A DNA stretch of 64,000 bases from JAEMQF01 sp963791595 (GTDB lineage Bacteria > Pseudomonadota > Gammaproteobacteria > Burkholderiales > Burkholderiaceae_C): NCBI GenBank assembly GCA_963791595.1, contig CAWBTF010000007.1, positions 62,001-126,000 on the forward strand, in the 5' to 3' direction. The notes under the pieces are model-generated. The model was not told where the DNA came from. It ran no database searches and worked only from the letters and a program-made list of their open reading frames with translations. Of the stretch, positions 61,764 through 64,000 are shown piece by piece (position 1 is the first letter of the stretch; each line of letters starts with the position of its first letter). The position numbers and the translations under genes were made by a program.

Positions 61764-62777
61764 ATGAGCAAAACCATGAGGGCATTCGTTCTCGAGCGCT
61801 ACGGCAAGAAGCGCGCGGTGGCGTTGGTAGATGTACCGATCCCGACGTTGCGCGACGACGAGGTCCTGGTCCGGGTGCACGCCGCCGGCGTCAACCTGCT
61901 GGACTCCAAAATCCGAGACGGAGAGTTCAAGCTCATCCTGCCCTATCGCTTCCCCGTGGTTCTGGGCCACGACGTCGCCGGCGTGGTCGTCGAAGTCGGG
62001 CCGCGCGTGAAGCAGGCCAAAGTGGGTGACGAGGTTTATGCCCGGCTGGATGACTTTCGCATTGGCGCGTTCGCCGAATTCGTTCCCGTCAGGGAAGCGT
62101 CGCTGGCGCCGAAGCCGAAGAGTCTCACGATGGAAGAAGCCGCCTCCCTCCCCCTGGTGGCCTTGACGGCCTGGCAGGCACTGGTCGAGAAGGGCAAGCT
62201 GGAGAAGGGGCAGAAGGTCTTCATCCAGGCCGGGTCCGGTGGCGTCGGCACCTTGGCCATCCAGTTGGCCAAGCACCTGGGCGCCACGGTCGCCACGACG
62301 ACGAGTGCGAGCAACGCGGCGCTCGTGAAGAGCCTGGGTGCAGACATCGTCGTCGACTACAGGACGCAGGACTTCGAGGATGTCCTGCGCGACTACGACG
62401 TGGTCCTGAACAGCCAGGACGGCAAGACGCTCGAGAAATCCCTGCGCGTGCTCGCGCGCGGCGGGAAGCTCATCTCCATCTCCGGCCCCCCTGATGCCGA
62501 GTTCGGCAGGGCCATCAGGGCACCGGCTTTTGTCAGGTTGGTCATGCGGCTTCTGAGTGCGCGAATCCGACGCCAGGCGAGGCGCAGCGAGGCTGCTTAC
62601 TCGTTCCTCTTCATGAAGGCGGACGGCAGCCAGCTGCGCGAGATCACCCGTCTCGTCGATGCCGGCGTCATCCGTCCGGTGTTGGATCGAGTCTTCCCGT
62701 TCGAATCGACGAACGAGGCCATGGCCTATGTCGAAGCAGGACGCGCGAAGGGCAAAGTTGTCGTGAAGGTCACGTGA
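61764..62777 (+). CDS. Quinone-oxidoreductase-type NADP-dependent alcohol dehydrogenase (zinc-less MDR)
   Basis: 337 aa, medium-chain reductase without zinc ligands. N-terminal DEVLVRVHAAGVNLLDSKIR, FPVVLGHDVAGVVVEVG, and the cofactor fold IQAGSGGVGTLAIQLAKHLG. It reduces quinones or enones with NADPH. ATG at 61764; the next gene starts 35 bases on. First of a rightward redox cluster under the TetR operator. Confidence 0.9.
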   Translation: MSKTMRAFVLERYGKKRAVALVDVPIPTLRDDEVLVRVHAAGVNLLDSKIRDGEFKLILPYRFPVVLGHDVAGVVVEVGPRVKQAKVGDEVYARLDDFRIGAFAEFVPVREASLAPKPKSLTMEEAASLPLVALTAWQALVEKGKLEKGQKVFIQAGSGGVGTLAIQLAKHLGATVATTTSASNAALVKSLGADIVVDYRTQDFEDVLRDYDVVLNSQDGKTLEKSLRVLARGGKLISISGPPDAEFGRAIRAPAFVRLVMRLLSARIRRQARRSEAAYSFLFMKADGSQLREITRLVDAGVIRPVLDRVFPFESTNEAMAYVEAGRAKGKVVVKVT

Positions 62778-62812
62778 GTTTGTCCCATTCCCATTCACTC
62801 TCTGGAGACCCC

Positions 62813-63517
62813 ATGAAGATCGAAAACGCTGTCGCGCTCGTCACGGGCGCCAATCGAGGCATCGGCCTGGCATTCGCGCGCGAGCTGCTTGCGCGTGGCG
62901 CCCGTAAGGTCTACGCCGCCGCGCGTGATCCTGCGGCCGTCACGCTGCCCGGCGTGCAGGCGCTGAGGCTCGACGTCAGCAAGCCTGCAGAAGTGGCGGC
63001 CGCCGCAGCGCTGGCGTCGGATGTGACGCTGGTGATCAACAACGCCGGCATAGCCCAGCCGGGAGGCTTTCTCGAGGCCGACAGCGAAGACGTCGCGCGG
63101 CGCCTCTTCGAGACCAACTTCTTCGCGATGCTGCGCATGTGCAAGTCGTTCGCGCCGGTTCTTGCGGGCAACGGCGGCGGCGCATTACTCAACGTCCTGT
63201 CGGTCGCCTCGTGGGTGAACGGCGGCGAGTTGGCCGCCTACTCGGCAAGCAAGTCGGCCGCCTGGTCGCTCACCAACGCGCTGCGCAGTGAGCTGGCGGC
63301 GCAGAAGACGCAGGTGCTGGCGCTGCACATGGCCTACGTCGATACCGATCTCACGCGCACATTCGATGTCCCGAAGTCGAGCCCGCTGGAGATCGTGCGG
63401 CGTGCGCTGGACGGGCTCGAATCGGGCTTGCACGAGGTGCTGGCCGATGAACGTACGCAGCAGATCAAGCGCGGAATGACGGCGCCAACGCCCAGCTACC
63501 TGCCCCAAATGCCTTGA
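62813..63517 (+). CDS. Short-chain dehydrogenase of the TetR cluster
   Basis: 234-aa SDR. TGANRGIGLAFA, NNAGIAQPG, Ser in VLSVASWVNG, YSASKSAAW, then HMAYVDTDLT (the glycine-poor loop). ATG at 62813. The reading between the quinone reductase and the old yellow enzyme, with small gaps, shows a single transcript. Probable carbonyl reductase for aldehydes or quinones. Confidence 0.87.
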   Translation: MKIENAVALVTGANRGIGLAFARELLARGARKVYAAARDPAAVTLPGVQALRLDVSKPAEVAAAAALASDVTLVINNAGIAQPGGFLEADSEDVARRLFETNFFAMLRMCKSFAPVLAGNGGGALLNVLSVASWVNGGELAAYSASKSAAWSLTNALRSELAAQKTQVLALHMAYVDTDLTRTFDVPKSSPLEIVRRALDGLESGLHEVLADERTQQIKRGMTAPTPSYLPQMP

Positions 63518-63530
63518 ACCAAGGATCACC

Positions 63531-64000
63531 ATGCTCTTCGAACCACTCGTCACGCCCACGATTCGACTTGCCAACCGCGCCGTCATGGCGCCGATGACGC
63601 GCAGTCGCGCCGTCGATGCCAACACGCCCAACGCATTGATTGCCGAGTACTACGGCCAACGCGCGTCGGCGGGCCTGCTCATCACCGAGGGCACCTCGCC
63701 GTCGCCCAACGGCCTGGGCTATGCGCGCATCCCAGGCCTCTTCAATGAAGCCCAGGTGCGCGGATGGAAGGCTGTCACCGACGCGGTCCGCGCCAAGGGC
63801 GGCAAGATCTTCGTGCAACTGATGCACACGGGCCGAGTGGCCCATGCGGCGAACCTGCCGGCCGGCGCGCAAGTCGTTGGACCGACGTCCACGGTCTGCC
63901 CCGGCGAGATGTACACCGACTCCCAAGGCATGCAGCCGCACAGCATCCCTCGGGCGATGAGCGCGCCTGACATCGCCCACGCCGTGCAGGAGTACGCCAC
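63531..64000 (+). CDS. Old yellow enzyme-family alkene reductase, 3' end off the window
   Basis: First 156 codons of an FMN-dependent ene-reductase (NemA/xenobiotic reductase group). MLFEPLVTPTIRLANRAVMA, PMTRSRAV, ITEGTSPSPNGLGYARIPGL, FVQLMHTGRVAHAANLP. It reduces activated C=C bonds with NAD(P)H. ATG at 63531 follows AAGGA. Third gene of the TetR-controlled electrophile/redox group. Confidence 0.9.
   Translation, partial: MLFEPLVTPTIRLANRAVMAPMTRSRAVDANTPNALIAEYYGQRASAGLLITEGTSPSPNGLGYARIPGLFNEAQVRGWKAVTDAVRAKGGKIFVQLMHTGRVAHAANLPAGAQVVGPTSTVCPGEMYTDSQGMQPHSIPRAMSAPDIAHAVQEYA

Overview
The window is GC-rich DNA with bacterial gene density. Its content points to a beta-proteobacterium of the Burkholderiales: orphan Bug/TctC-type solute receptors, a branched-chain-amino-acid-type (LIV) ABC operon, a Csu-type chaperone-usher locus, a CheB-CheR-PAS fusion, a BLUF photoreceptor and lysine/alanine-rich histone-like proteins. 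This assignment is inference from gene content; there is no rRNA or other marker gene in the window.

Layout. 0-4.5 kb: two divergent sensor kinases. 4.7-9.6 kb: an archaic (Csu-like) chaperone-usher pilus operon (spore-coat-U subunit, small secreted protein, chaperone, usher, frameshifted two-domain subunit). 9.8-13.6 kb: a small GTPase plus Roadblock pair, facing a hybrid kinase whose phosphoacceptor His is Asn and a broken two-domain response regulator. 13.8-20.2 kb: cyclase-family hydrolase, histone-like protein, MFS transporter, then a leftward operon of Rieske dioxygenase alpha and beta subunits, VOC protein and a frameshifted threonine aldolase. 20.3-23.5 kb: a CheB-CheR-PAS gene in four frame segments and a DUF3617-like protein. 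23.5-26.8 kb: Bug receptor, redoxin and cytochrome P450, then a GlcG-like protein. 27-35 kb: DUF418 membrane protein, ThDP enzyme plus alkylsulfatase, DUF488, VOC, alpha/beta hydrolase, basic-tailed protein.

36.7-46.5 kb is the most coherent metabolic unit. A leftward operon encodes receptor, LivH, LivM, LivG, LivF, a lambda-crystallin-type 3-hydroxyacyl dehydrogenase, a BKACE beta-keto-acid cleavage enzyme and an SDR. It diverges from a GntR/FCD regulator and another SDR, with a perfect palindrome in the shared promoter region. The layout predicts uptake of a beta-hydroxy acid, oxidation to the beta-keto acid, and acetyl-CoA-dependent cleavage. A roughly 0.7 kb non-coding block of nested inverted and tandem repeats splits livH from livM.

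46.6-64 kb holds a beta-propeller protein, a second histone-like paralogue, SDR, aquaporin, an exported isoaspartyl-methyltransferase-like protein, a large spermidine-synthase-like membrane protein, HicAB, an MBL-fold enzyme, an FAH-family hydrolase, a second Bug receptor, a zone of gene remnants around BLUF, cupin and XRE genes, a drug-efflux MFS, a thioesterase, and a TetR-controlled redox cluster (quinone reductase, SDR, old yellow enzyme) running off the right edge.

Several well-conserved genes are each broken by single-base shifts, some in short homopolymers, while others are intact. The simplest reading is uncorrected indels in the assembly rather than true gene death, and the breaks should be checked before any biology is built on them.
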